From contig JAVLCC010000013.1 in the NCBI GenBank assembly GCA_031580995.1, forward strand, positions 1-24,969: a stretch of 24,969 nt of DNA, written 5' to 3'. This DNA comes from CAJXVY01 sp031580995. GTDB lineage: Bacteria; Actinomycetota; Actinomycetes; Actinomycetales; Microbacteriaceae. The position numbers and the translations under genes are program-made. Of this stretch, positions 7,258 to 13,798 are shown piece after piece. How positions within the stretch are numbered: position 1 is the stretch's first letter; each line of letters opens with the position of its first letter. The notes beneath the pieces are model-generated. The model was not told where the DNA came from, did not search any database, and saw only the letters and a program-made list of their open reading frames with translations.

Positions 7258-7764
7258 ATGGCTGACAAGGCAGCAGTGGTTGCTGAACTCACGGAGAAAT
7301 TCAAAAGTTCAAATACCGTATTGCTAACCGAGTATCGCGGCCTCACCGTATCTGAGCTGAAGGATTTCCGTCGCTCAATCAGTGAGCACGCAAGCTACGC
7401 CGTGGCGAAAAACACTTTGCTCTCAATCGCTTCGAAAGATGCAGGAGTTGACCAGTTCAATGGTGAATTCTTGGGTCCAAGCGCGATGGTATTCGTTCAC
7501 GGGGATCCCGTGGCCGTTGCCAAGAGCATCAAGGAGTTCGCCAAGGCTCAACCTCTATTGGTTGTTCGAAGCGGCATCATGGATGGTGCACGTTTAGAAG
7601 CCAATGACATTGCGAAACTGGCTGACCTGGAAAGCAGAGAGGTACTGTTGGCGAAGGCCGCAGCTGCCATGAAGGCTTCTCTATTCACAGCCGCATCAAC
7701 ATTCAACGCACCTCTCGCGCAGTCCGCAAGACTGTTTGGCGCGTTGGCAGAAAAAAAGTCCTAA
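7258..7764 (+). CDS. rplJ: 50S ribosomal protein L10
   Basis: L10 anchors the L7/L12 dimers to 23S rRNA at the ribosomal stalk. The 168-residue length is normal. The start MADKAAVVAELTEKFKSSNTVLLTEYRGLTV has the usual N-terminal rRNA-binding layout, and the C-terminal helix (about 135-168, Ala-rich) is the expected L12-binding part. ATG 7258 has AAAGGAG upstream. Expression is probably controlled by the upstream L10 leader and attenuator. rplL follows 27 bp later. Confidence 0.98.
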   Translation: MADKAAVVAELTEKFKSSNTVLLTEYRGLTVSELKDFRRSISEHASYAVAKNTLLSIASKDAGVDQFNGEFLGPSAMVFVHGDPVAVAKSIKEFAKAQPLLVVRSGIMDGARLEANDIAKLADLESREVLLAKAAAAMKASLFTAASTFNAPLAQSARLFGALAEKKS

Positions 7765-7791
7765 AACTAAGTTCTTAAAGGAGAAACAAAA

Positions 7792-8172
7792 ATGGCAAAG
7801 ATGAGCACCGAGGATCTTCTCGCAGCATTCGAGGAGATGACTCTTATTGAGTTGAATGACTTTGTAAAGTCATTCGAAGACAAGTTTGAGGTAACCGCAG
7901 CAGCTCCTGTTGCAGTTGCAGCAGCAGGCGCCCCAGCAGCAGCTGAGGCAGTAGAAGAGAAGGACGAGTTCGACATTTCTCTTGACGCAGTTGGCGACAC
8001 CAAGATCAACGTAATTAAAGAGGTTCGTGGCATCACCGGTCTAGGACTGGGTGAAGCGAAAGCCCTGGTTGACGATGCGCCAAGCGTTTTGAAAGAGGGC
8101 GTAAAGAAGGAAGAGGCCGAAGAGGCCAAGGCAAAGCTGGAAGCAGCTGGAGCCACCGTTACCCTCAAGTAG
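7792..8172 (+). CDS. rplL: 50S ribosomal protein L7/L12
   Basis: This is the multi-copy stalk protein that recruits translation factors EF-Tu and EF-G. The 126-residue protein has an N-terminal dimerisation and L10-binding domain (about 1-34), then an Ala/Val-rich flexible hinge (about 37-55). The C-terminal factor-binding domain carries KINVIKEVRGITGLGLGEAKALVD. An AAAGGAG ribosome site precedes the ATG. The gene ends the rplJL unit with a strong terminator; rpoB, which often follows rplL, is not in the next 16 kb. Confidence 0.98.
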   Translation: MAKMSTEDLLAAFEEMTLIELNDFVKSFEDKFEVTAAAPVAVAAAGAPAAAEAVEEKDEFDISLDAVGDTKINVIKEVRGITGLGLGEAKALVDDAPSVLKEGVKKEEAEEAKAKLEAAGATVTLK

Positions 8173-8188
8173 TAATAGTTGTGAAATC

Positions 8189-8212
8189 ACCCCCGCTAGT
8201 CGGGGGTTTTTT
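8189..8212 (+). terminator. Intrinsic terminator after rplL
   Basis: CCCCCG pairs with CGGGGG around a 5-nt loop, followed by six T (8207-8212). It lies 16 bp after the rplL stop. The convergent ZIP gene ends at 8212, next to the T-run; no A-run of equal length precedes the stem, so it is clearest for the + strand. Confidence 0.93.
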
Positions 8213-9039
8213 CATACTTGGAACAGAATCAACGAAACTGCCATAACCAAAATCCCCAAAATCACACCATAAACACTGAGGTGACCCCGGTCTGAATTTC
8301 TAGCTGTTGGCAACAGGGTGTCAATTGCCAAAAACACCATCACACCACCTACGCCTGCAAAAATTACGCCCAAGAAAAAATCAGTCAAAAATGGCGCCAG
8401 GATTACAAAACCAATGACCGCACCAGCGGGTTCTGATAGCCCGCTGAGAAAGCTGTATCTAAAGGCTTTAGTGCGGGATTTGGTGGCGAAGTAAACCGGC
8501 ACCGAAACAGCAATCCCCTCCGGGATGTTATGCATTGCAACTGCCACAGCCAGTGCGATTCCAACTGCTGGATCGTCCAATACAAGCAGGAAGGTTGCAA
8601 GCCCCTCGGGGAAATTGTGCATGGCAATCGCCAGGGCGGTGACAACGCCGGTTCGCAGCAAAGCCTTGTTTTTTGTGGCGTACTCTCTTGCCTCTTTAGA
8701 TCTGCCATCAAAGATTTCAACTTTTGTATTTTCGTGCGGGTTGGCAGCGGATGGGACCAGAAAATCCAATAAAGCCATCAGGATCATTCCACCAATAAGA
8801 GCAACGGTTGTGATCACGCTTGCTGAGACCGAATCAACTTCTTTGCCTATGTATTCGGTGGCCTTTGGCAAAATCTCAACAAAGCTGAGATAAATCATCA
8901 CCCCGGCACTAAAGCCAATCGACACTGCAAAGAATGCCTTATTGGTGGTATTGGCGAAAAAGGCAATGGCTGAACCAATACCTGTGGCCAGTCCAGCGGC
9001 AAGGGTTACCGAGAATGCGAGTATTAGTTCTGGTGTCAT
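8212..9039 (-). CDS. ZIP-family metal (zinc/divalent cation) transporter, ZupT-like
   Basis: ZIP transporters bring Zn2+, and often Fe2+ or Mn2+, into the cytoplasm. From ATG 9039 the protein is 275 residues with about eight membrane helices. It has the two metal-site motifs of the ZupT branch, MHNFPEGLATFL and MHNIPEGIAVSVP, in two adjacent helices. The His-containing loop between helices 3 and 4 is charged (HENTKVEIFDGRSKEAREYA). An upstream in-frame TTG at 9060 would lie inside the terminator T-run of the preceding operon, so ATG 9039 is preferred. No ribosome site precedes it, and a -10-like TAGATT lies 8 nt before the ATG, suggesting leaderless mRNA. The metal is not determined by the sequence. 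Confidence 0.88.
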   Translation of the reverse strand: MTPELILAFSVTLAAGLATGIGSAIAFFANTTNKAFFAVSIGFSAGVMIYLSFVEILPKATEYIGKEVDSVSASVITTVALIGGMILMALLDFLVPSAANPHENTKVEIFDGRSKEAREYATKNKALLRTGVVTALAIAMHNFPEGLATFLLVLDDPAVGIALAVAVAMHNIPEGIAVSVPVYFATKSRTKAFRYSFLSGLSEPAGAVIGFVILAPFLTDFFLGVIFAGVGGVMVFLAIDTLLPTARNSDRGHLSVYGVILGILVMAVSLILFQV

Positions 9040-9058
9040 TTGTATTAAATCTAGGGCC

Positions 9059-9093
9059 AAAAAAACCGGGCAACACTGGTTACCCGGTTTTTT
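9059..9093 (-). terminator. Bidirectional intrinsic terminator after the nrd operon
   Basis: AAAAAACCGGG pairs with CCCGGTTTTTT; inside, AAC pairs with GTT around ACTG with one C/A mismatch. Runs of A and T on both sides allow function on either strand. On the minus strand it ends the nrd transcript 13 bp after the small peptide frame and lies just upstream of the ZIP gene. Confidence 0.92.
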
Positions 9094-9106
9094 ATTTGCA
9101 AGCTAA

Positions 9107-9154
9107 TTAGCTAGCGCCGCAGCCGCAGCTGTCTTTTCCGCATGCGCAACCCAT
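9107..9154 (-). CDS. 15-residue peptide with two CxC motifs at the end of the nrd operon
   Basis: The frame encodes MGCACGKDSCGCGAS, with four cysteines in two CxC pairs (C3, C5 and C10, C12) separated by GKDS. It begins 8 bp after the nrdF stop. Its AGGAGG ribosome site, one of the strongest in the window, overlaps that stop (TAGGAGG), with only 4 nt to the ATG. The frame closes with TAA and a strong terminator follows 13 bp later. Closely spaced Cys and Gly suggest metal binding, or a cysteine-sensing leader for the ZIP gene beyond the terminator; neither is shown. I do not recognise a family. A frame this short can occur by chance, but the ribosome site, coupling and cysteine pattern together argue that it is translated. 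Confidence 0.55.
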   Translation of the reverse strand: MGCACGKDSCGCGAS

Positions 9155-9162
9155 AATTCCTC

Positions 9163-10128
9163 CTAGAAATCCCAGTCGTCGTCTGTTGTTGATTCGTGCT
9201 TACCAATCACATATGAACTACCAGACCCACTAAAGAAGTCGTGGTTTTCATCACTGGAGGGTGAAAGTGAGCTGAGGATAGCTGGGCTAACATCACTCTC
9301 ATCTTTCGGGAACAGTGGATCAAAGCCCAGGTTCATCAAGGCCTTGTTTCCGTTGTAGTGCAAAAACTTCTTTACATCGGCGGTCAAATTGATCTCGTCG
9401 TAAAGATCTGCAGTGTATTTGATTTCGTTTTCGTATAGCTCCAACAGTAAGTCGTAGGTGTAGCTCTTGAGCTCTTCTTGACGCTCAGGGCTTGCCTCGT
9501 TGTACCCCTGCTGGAATTTATATCCGATGTAATATCCGTGGATGGCTTCATCGCGAATGATCAAACGAATCAAATCAGCGGTGTTTGTTAGCTTTGCTCT
9601 GGATGACCAGTGCATTGGCAGGTAGAACCCGCTGTAGAACAAAAAGCTCTCCAAAAGCGTTGATGCAACCTTGCGCTTTAGTGGGTCATCGCCTCGGTAG
9701 TAACCAAGGATGATCTCAGCCTTTTTCTGCAAATAAGGATTGTCCTCACTCCACCTGAACGCCTCATCGATTTCTTTTGTTGAGCAAAGGGTTGAGAAGA
9801 CACTTGAATAGCTCTTTGCGTGAACACTTTCCATGAATGCGATGTTGGTGATAACCGCTTCCTCGTGAGGGGTGCGAGCATCTGGCATCAAACTCATAGC
9901 ACCAATGGTGCCCTGAATGGTGTCCAGCATGGTGAGGCCAGTGAAGACCCTCATGGTTAGCCAACGCTCGTTTTCTCTGAGGGTTCCCCAGCTTTGAACA
10001 TCGTTAGAGATGGGGACCTTCTCTGGCAACCAGAAGTTCTGGGTCAGACGGTTCCAAACATCTAGATCAACTGAGTCTTCAATCTTGTTCCAGTTGACTG
10101 GGCGGGTTACTAATTGAGTCTTTTCCAT
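9163..10128 (-). CDS. nrdF: Class Ib ribonucleotide reductase, beta subunit NrdF
   Basis: NrdF houses the dimetal-tyrosyl radical cofactor (Mn or Fe) that starts reduction of ribonucleotides by NrdE. The metal ligands and radical tyrosine are all present at the expected spacing: D69, E100, H103, Y107, E160, E194 and H197, two residues offset from Salmonella NrdF numbering. The C-terminal tail ends DDDWDF, the type of peptide that docks to NrdE. The 321-residue length is normal. The ATG has AAGGAAA upstream, overlapping the nrdE stop region, 10 bp after it. Cofactor loading probably uses the NrdI encoded upstream. Confidence 0.97.
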   Translation of the reverse strand: MEKTQLVTRPVNWNKIEDSVDLDVWNRLTQNFWLPEKVPISNDVQSWGTLRENERWLTMRVFTGLTMLDTIQGTIGAMSLMPDARTPHEEAVITNIAFMESVHAKSYSSVFSTLCSTKEIDEAFRWSEDNPYLQKKAEIILGYYRGDDPLKRKVASTLLESFLFYSGFYLPMHWSSRAKLTNTADLIRLIIRDEAIHGYYIGYKFQQGYNEASPERQEELKSYTYDLLLELYENEIKYTADLYDEINLTADVKKFLHYNGNKALMNLGFDPLFPKDESDVSPAILSSLSPSSDENHDFFSGSGSSYVIGKHESTTDDDWDF

Positions 10129-10138
10129 TTTGATTTCC

Positions 10139-12313
10139 TTAGAGCATGCAGCTTACGCAGTTGTCGACTTCAGTGCCTTCGAGAGCTGCTTGGCGGATAC
10201 GGATGTAGTAGATGGTCTTGATGCCTTTTTTCCATGCATAAATCTGTGCACGGTTGACATCTCTGGTTGTTGCGGTGTCTTTGAAAAACAGTGTCAGTGA
10301 CAATCCCTGATCCACGTGCTGGGTTGCAGCGGCGTAGGTGTCAATGATTTTATCTGGGCCAATCTCATAAGCGTCGTCATAAAACTCCCAGTTTTCTTCA
10401 CTCAAGAAAGGAGCTGGGTAATAAACACGACCAAGCTTTCCTTCCTTACGCACCTCAATGCGAGAAGCAATTGGGTGAATCGAAGAAGTTGAGTTATTGA
10501 TGTAGCTGATTGATCCGGTTGGTGGAACAGCCTGCAGGTTCTGGTTGTAGATACCGTGTTTCATAACACTCTGCTTTAGATCTTCCCAGTCCTGCTGAGT
10601 AGGAATTGCAACACCACTTTGGTTGAACAGTTCCTTGACCTTCTCGGTCTCGGGCTGCCAGACCTGGTTGGTGTATTTATCAAAATACTCACCAGTTGCA
10701 TATTTTGAGTTTTCAAAGTTGTGGAAGGTGCTTTTACGCTCAATAGCAATTGTGTTGCTGGCTTTGATGGCGTGATAGGTCACCGTGTAGAAATACATGT
10801 TGGTGAAATCAATGCCCTCTTCTGAACCGTAGTGAATCTTTTCACGTGAGAGATATCCGTGCAGGTTCATCTGACCAAGTCCAATAGCGTGACTCTTGTG
10901 GTTTCCATCACTGATTGAACGAACACTTTCGATATCACTCATGTCACTAACTGCGGTCAATGCTCGGATTGAAGTCTCGATGGTCTTACCAAAGTCTTCG
11001 CCATCCATGGCCATTGCAATGTTCATGGATCCCAGGTTGCAACTAATGTCCTTGCCGATCTCGTCATAGCTCAGGTCAGCGTTATAGCTGGTTGGAGTGT
11101 TCACCTGCAAGATCTCACTGCAGAGGTTACTCATGTTGATGCGACCCTGAATGGGGTTTGCCTCATTTACAGTGTCTTCATACATCACATATGGGTAACC
11201 ACTCTCGAACTGCAGTTCAGCAATACGCTCAAATAGTTCGCGAGCTTTGATCTTGGATTTACGGATACGAGGGTCATCAACCAATTCTTGGTATTTCTCT
11301 GTAACCGAGATATCTCCGAATGGAACTCCATAGATGCGCTCGACATCGTAGGGGCTGAACAGATACATATCTTCGCCTGATTTTGCAAGTTCCAGAGTGA
11401 TGTTTGGAACAACAACACCAATCGACAATGTCTTGATTCGAATCTTCTCATCGGCGTTTTCACGCTTGGTGTCCAAAAAGCGCATGATGTCTGGGTGGTG
11501 AGCGTTTAGATATACAGCACCCGCACCCTGACGAGCACCCAGCTGGTTTGCATAGCTGAAGCTGTCTTCCAATAGCTTCATAACTGGAATGATTCCTGAG
11601 CTCTGGCCTTCAATTTTTTTGATTGGTGCACCATATTCACGCAAGTTAGAAAGACTTAGTGCGACTCCTCCGCCTCGCTTTGAAAGCTGCAGAGCAGAGT
11701 TGATGCCTCGGGAGATTGACTCCATGTTGTCCTCAACTCGAAGTAGGAAGCAACTTACAAACTCTCCACGTTGTTTTTTACCGGCATTTAGAAATGTTGG
11801 TGTTGCTGGCTGGAAGCGACCGTTGATGATCTCTGCAACCAAGCTCATGGCCACATCTTCTCTTCCCTGACCGAGTGTTAGTGCATTCATAACCACGCGG
11901 TCTTCGAAACGCTCCAGGTAACGCTGACCATCAAAGGTCTTTAGGGCGTATGAGGTGTAGAACTTGAAAGCACCCAAAAAAGCCTGGAAGCGGAATTTGA
12001 AGCTGTAGGCGTAGTCATTTAGTTTCTCTACGAACTCCCAGCTGTACTGGTTGATAATCTCTGGCTCGTAGTACTCATTTTCCACCAAGTAGTCGATGCG
12101 CTCTTTGAGAGTGTGGAAAAACACAGTGTTTTGGTTCACGTGGTCAAGGAAGTAGCGACGCACAGCAATTTTGTCTTTTTCAAGCTGCAGCTTCTGATCC
12201 TCACCCCACAGGTTGATCATGGCGTTGAGATCCTGATAGCTCAGTGATGACTCAACACCGGTCTTGCCGGTCTCTATGCCGGATTCGTTAGTTTCTATTA
12301 CCTGGTTTGCCAC
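10139..12313 (-). CDS. nrdE: Class Ib ribonucleotide reductase, alpha subunit NrdE
   Basis: This is the catalytic subunit converting NDPs to dNDPs. The 724-residue protein has the N-terminal domain (LNAMINLW, then DHVNQNTVFFH at about 58-68). The active-site cysteines are C188 (GEFVSC) and C425 (ISCNLGSM) for the redox pair and C398 (NMSNLCSE) as the thiyl-radical residue, with N396 and E400. The C-terminal CVSCML tail passes electrons from NrdH. The length fits NrdE and is shorter than class Ia NrdA because the ATP-cone is lacking. The start is GTG, overlapping the end of nrdI by 16 bp. Confidence 0.97.
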   Translation of the reverse strand: MANQVIETNESGIETGKTGVESSLSYQDLNAMINLWGEDQKLQLEKDKIAVRRYFLDHVNQNTVFFHTLKERIDYLVENEYYEPEIINQYSWEFVEKLNDYAYSFKFRFQAFLGAFKFYTSYALKTFDGQRYLERFEDRVVMNALTLGQGREDVAMSLVAEIINGRFQPATPTFLNAGKKQRGEFVSCFLLRVEDNMESISRGINSALQLSKRGGGVALSLSNLREYGAPIKKIEGQSSGIIPVMKLLEDSFSYANQLGARQGAGAVYLNAHHPDIMRFLDTKRENADEKIRIKTLSIGVVVPNITLELAKSGEDMYLFSPYDVERIYGVPFGDISVTEKYQELVDDPRIRKSKIKARELFERIAELQFESGYPYVMYEDTVNEANPIQGRINMSNLCSEILQVNTPTSYNADLSYDEIGKDISCNLGSMNIAMAMDGEDFGKTIETSIRALTAVSDMSDIESVRSISDGNHKSHAIGLGQMNLHGYLSREKIHYGSEEGIDFTNMYFYTVTYHAIKASNTIAIERKSTFHNFENSKYATGEYFDKYTNQVWQPETEKVKELFNQSGVAIPTQQDWEDLKQSVMKHGIYNQNLQAVPPTGSISYINNSTSSIHPIASRIEVRKEGKLGRVYYPAPFLSEENWEFYDDAYEIGPDKIIDTYAAATQHVDQGLSLTLFFKDTATTRDVNRAQIYAWKKGIKTIYYIRIRQAALEGTEVDNCVSCML

Positions 12314-12702
12314 AGTCTCTCTAGCCTTTCGTTTACTTCATATACGTCTTCGGGGGTTCCCGTAACTTCAAAGCGGTAAAGCATGGGGACGCCTAGCTTG
12401 CCAGCAACTATCTCGCCCGCCTTGCAGAAATGCGCACCGAAGTTTGTATTTCCACCAGCGATTACCGCTTTTACCTTTTTTCTGTTTTCAGGATTGTTTA
12501 AAAATTTGATCACCTGTTTGGGAACCGTTGAGTTGTCATTTCCACCTCCATAGGTGGGAACAACCAAAACGCTCTCGTTTGAGTGAACAAACTCTGCTGC
12601 TTCTTCTGTTTTTAGAGGAATGCGAATTGGATTCGCATTCAGTTTTTCTACGAATCGCTTAGTGTTCTCGCTAACACTTGAGAAATAAACGACGTCGTAC
12701 AT
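12298..12702 (-). CDS. nrdI: Flavodoxin-like NrdI protein
   Basis: NrdI is an FMN protein that supplies the oxidant for assembling the Mn2-tyrosyl radical in NrdF. The 134-residue protein starts with the flavodoxin phosphate loop region VYFSSVSENTKRFVEKL. It has the VVPTYGGG segment (residues 49-56) and the GNTNFGAHFCKAG region typical of the family. The ATG has AGGA upstream and lies 8 bp after nrdH. Its 3' end overlaps the nrdE start, so nrdI and nrdE are translationally coupled. Confidence 0.95.
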   Translation of the reverse strand: MYDVVYFSSVSENTKRFVEKLNANPIRIPLKTEEAAEFVHSNESVLVVPTYGGGNDNSTVPKQVIKFLNNPENRKKVKAVIAGGNTNFGAHFCKAGEIVAGKLGVPMLYRFEVTGTPEDVYEVNERLERLWQTR

Positions 12703-12710
12703 TTTGATTC

Positions 12711-12935
12711 CTAAGCGGAGATTGCCTGGATGCGATCCATGCGGAAACCTGACCAGTGCTCTTCACCTGCAACAACTACAGGTGCTGCGGTGTAACCCAA
12801 GCTCTTAACCATTTCTAAAGCAATGGGGTCTTCGCTCATGTCAACTTCTTCATAAGCGATGTCTTTGCGCTGCAACATGCGCTTGGTGCTATCGCACTGA
12901 ACACATGCCGGAAGGGTGTATACCTTCACTGCCAT
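12711..12935 (-). CDS. nrdH: NrdH-redoxin
   Basis: NrdH is the glutaredoxin-like electron donor for NrdE, with thioredoxin-like reduction. The 74-residue protein has the CVQC redox motif (C11, C14). It also has the cis-proline region AAPVVVAGEEHWSGFRMDRI, whose WSGFRxD motif is the family hallmark. AGGAG lies upstream of the ATG. It is the first gene of nrdHIEF, which then runs without gaps larger than 10 bp. A candidate NrdR site lies about 110 bp upstream. Confidence 0.96.
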   Translation of the reverse strand: MAVKVYTLPACVQCDSTKRMLQRKDIAYEEVDMSEDPIALEMVKSLGYTAAPVVVAGEEHWSGFRMDRIQAISA

Positions 12936-13029
12936 TTGTTTCTCCTCGTAGTCGGTTTACTGCCCAATTCGCCTCTAAATTGGTGAAAAGTAGCTAAATT
13001 TTTCCCAAATCTTTGCCCTGGGAGTTGAA

Positions 13030-13062
13030 ATACTAACACTCCAAAACCACAACATATGGGCG
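13030..13062 (-). promoter_or_regulatory. Candidate NrdR box and -10 of the nrdHIEF promoter
   Basis: On the minus strand, CGCCCATATGTTGTGG (13062-13047) matches the recalled NrdR consensus acaCwAtATaTwGtgt at 11 of 16 positions, including all the strongly conserved ones. A -10-like TAGTAT (13035-13030) follows 11 bp later, so the box covers the -35 region, a natural place for repression. NrdR sites usually occur in pairs about 31-33 bp apart; I do not see a convincing second box. Confidence 0.5.
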
Positions 13063-13283
13063 TGTCTTGAAAAATCTTTAGCTTATTTAGTTGTCTTTGC
13101 CTACATTAAGCCTTTACTTGAAGGTTTAGTTTCATTTACTGCGGGTGTGTCGCAGATTATTCAAAAAATTAACCTTTTCTGAAGCTTTTATTCAGTTTTG
13201 AGAGCCTGAGCTTATTTCGAACCCTAGACATTTAAATTGCTGATAATCACTTTCAACGAATTTTCTGAATAACAACGCTGATT

Positions 13284-13304
13284 TAGAATTGGGGTGTAAC
13301 CCAA
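13284..13304 (+). promoter_or_regulatory. Promoter -10 and overlapping inverted repeat before the PCu(A)C gene
   Basis: TAGAAT (13284-13289) matches the -10 consensus at five of six positions. The inverted repeat TTGGG/CCCAA (arms 13289-13293 and 13300-13304) overlaps its end and the predicted start, just before the AGGAG ribosome site. This could be an operator or an mRNA hairpin masking the ribosome site. No good -35 is visible. Confidence 0.4.
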
Positions 13305-13315
13305 TAGGAGAACAA

Positions 13316-13798
13316 GTGCTCAAATATTCAGCTGTTGTAGTGACGTCATTGGCTCTAGTGTTTGGCATTTCGGGGTGCGCCACAAACCACCTTGAAATCT
13401 CTGAGAGTTGGGTCAGATCATCTGATGCGAGCGTTTCTGGAGGCATGACCGGCATGTTTATGGAGATATCCAATCCAACATCAACTGATGTGACCCTGAT
13501 TGGTGGAACTAGTGATTCAGGCATGGTCGAAATCCACGAAACCGTAATGAGTGATGATGGCATGCAGATGCAGGAAATCAACGGTGGTATCGACATCGCT
13601 TCCGGAGAAACAGTTTTATTGCAACCAGGTGGGTTTCACGTGATGGTGATGGGGTTGAACGAAGACGTTTTAGCAGGCGATGAACTGACGGTGGATCTTG
13701 AATTCGAAGGTCACCCAAATATCTCAGTTACTGCAACCGCTAAGCCCAGTGAAGCTGGGGATGAGGAATATCACTCCAACACGGAGTCAGAGGATTGA
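13316..13798 (+). CDS. PCu(A)C-family copper chaperone, lipoprotein
   Basis: PCu(A)C proteins bind Cu(I) outside the membrane and deliver it to extracytoplasmic metalloenzymes. From GTG 13316 (AGGAG 5 bp upstream) the protein is 160 residues. It has an N-terminal hydrophobic signal and lipobox GISGC, so C21 is the expected lipidated residue. The copper motif is present as H-x10-M-x22-H-x-M (IHETVMSDDGMQM ... FHVMVMG), one residue from the published H-x10-M-x21-H-x-M pattern. The tail is acidic with one His. The stop overlaps the start of the DyP peroxidase gene, so the two are coupled. Confidence 0.88.
   Translation: MLKYSAVVVTSLALVFGISGCATNHLEISESWVRSSDASVSGGMTGMFMEISNPTSTDVTLIGGTSDSGMVEIHETVMSDDGMQMQEINGGIDIASGETVLLQPGGFHVMVMGLNEDVLAGDELTVDLEFEGHPNISVTATAKPSEAGDEEYHSNTESED

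Larger units (their letters stand above)
12936..13315. other. Divergent intergenic region between nrdH and the PCu(A)C gene
   Basis: This 380-bp AT-rich gap has no gene I can support. It holds the nrd promoter with a candidate NrdR box near 13030-13062 and a 6-bp inverted repeat CCAATT/AATTGG (12964-12983) in the predicted nrd 5' leader. It also holds the promoter and inverted repeat of the copper-chaperone gene near 13284-13304. Between about 13065 and 13280 I see nothing specific beyond weak AT-rich repeats such as CTGAA/TTCAG. Confidence 0.6.

Noticed and set aside
7767..8168. Long minus-strand open frame (133 codons) opposite rplL
   Set aside because: It mirrors the Ala/Glu-rich codons of rplL, gives a low-complexity Ser/Ala product, and has no ribosome site or neighbour supporting it.
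12711..12935. nrdH as an ordinary glutaredoxin
   Set aside because: The CVQC motif, the WSGFRMD signature and first place in nrdHIEF identify NrdH-redoxin.
13179..13196. CTGAA/TTCAG hairpin with short T-run in the nrdH upstream region
   Set aside because: Five-bp AT-rich arms with a long loop are too weak, and no gene ends nearby that would need a terminator.
13289..13315. Upstream TTG start for the PCu(A)C protein
   Set aside because: It would put nine polar residues before the signal peptide and overlap the predicted promoter; GTG 13316 has AGGAG at 5 bp.
13192..13596. Minus-strand frame of 134 codons over the PCu(A)C gene and its promoter
   Set aside because: It overlaps a well-supported lipoprotein gene and promoter and has no family signal.
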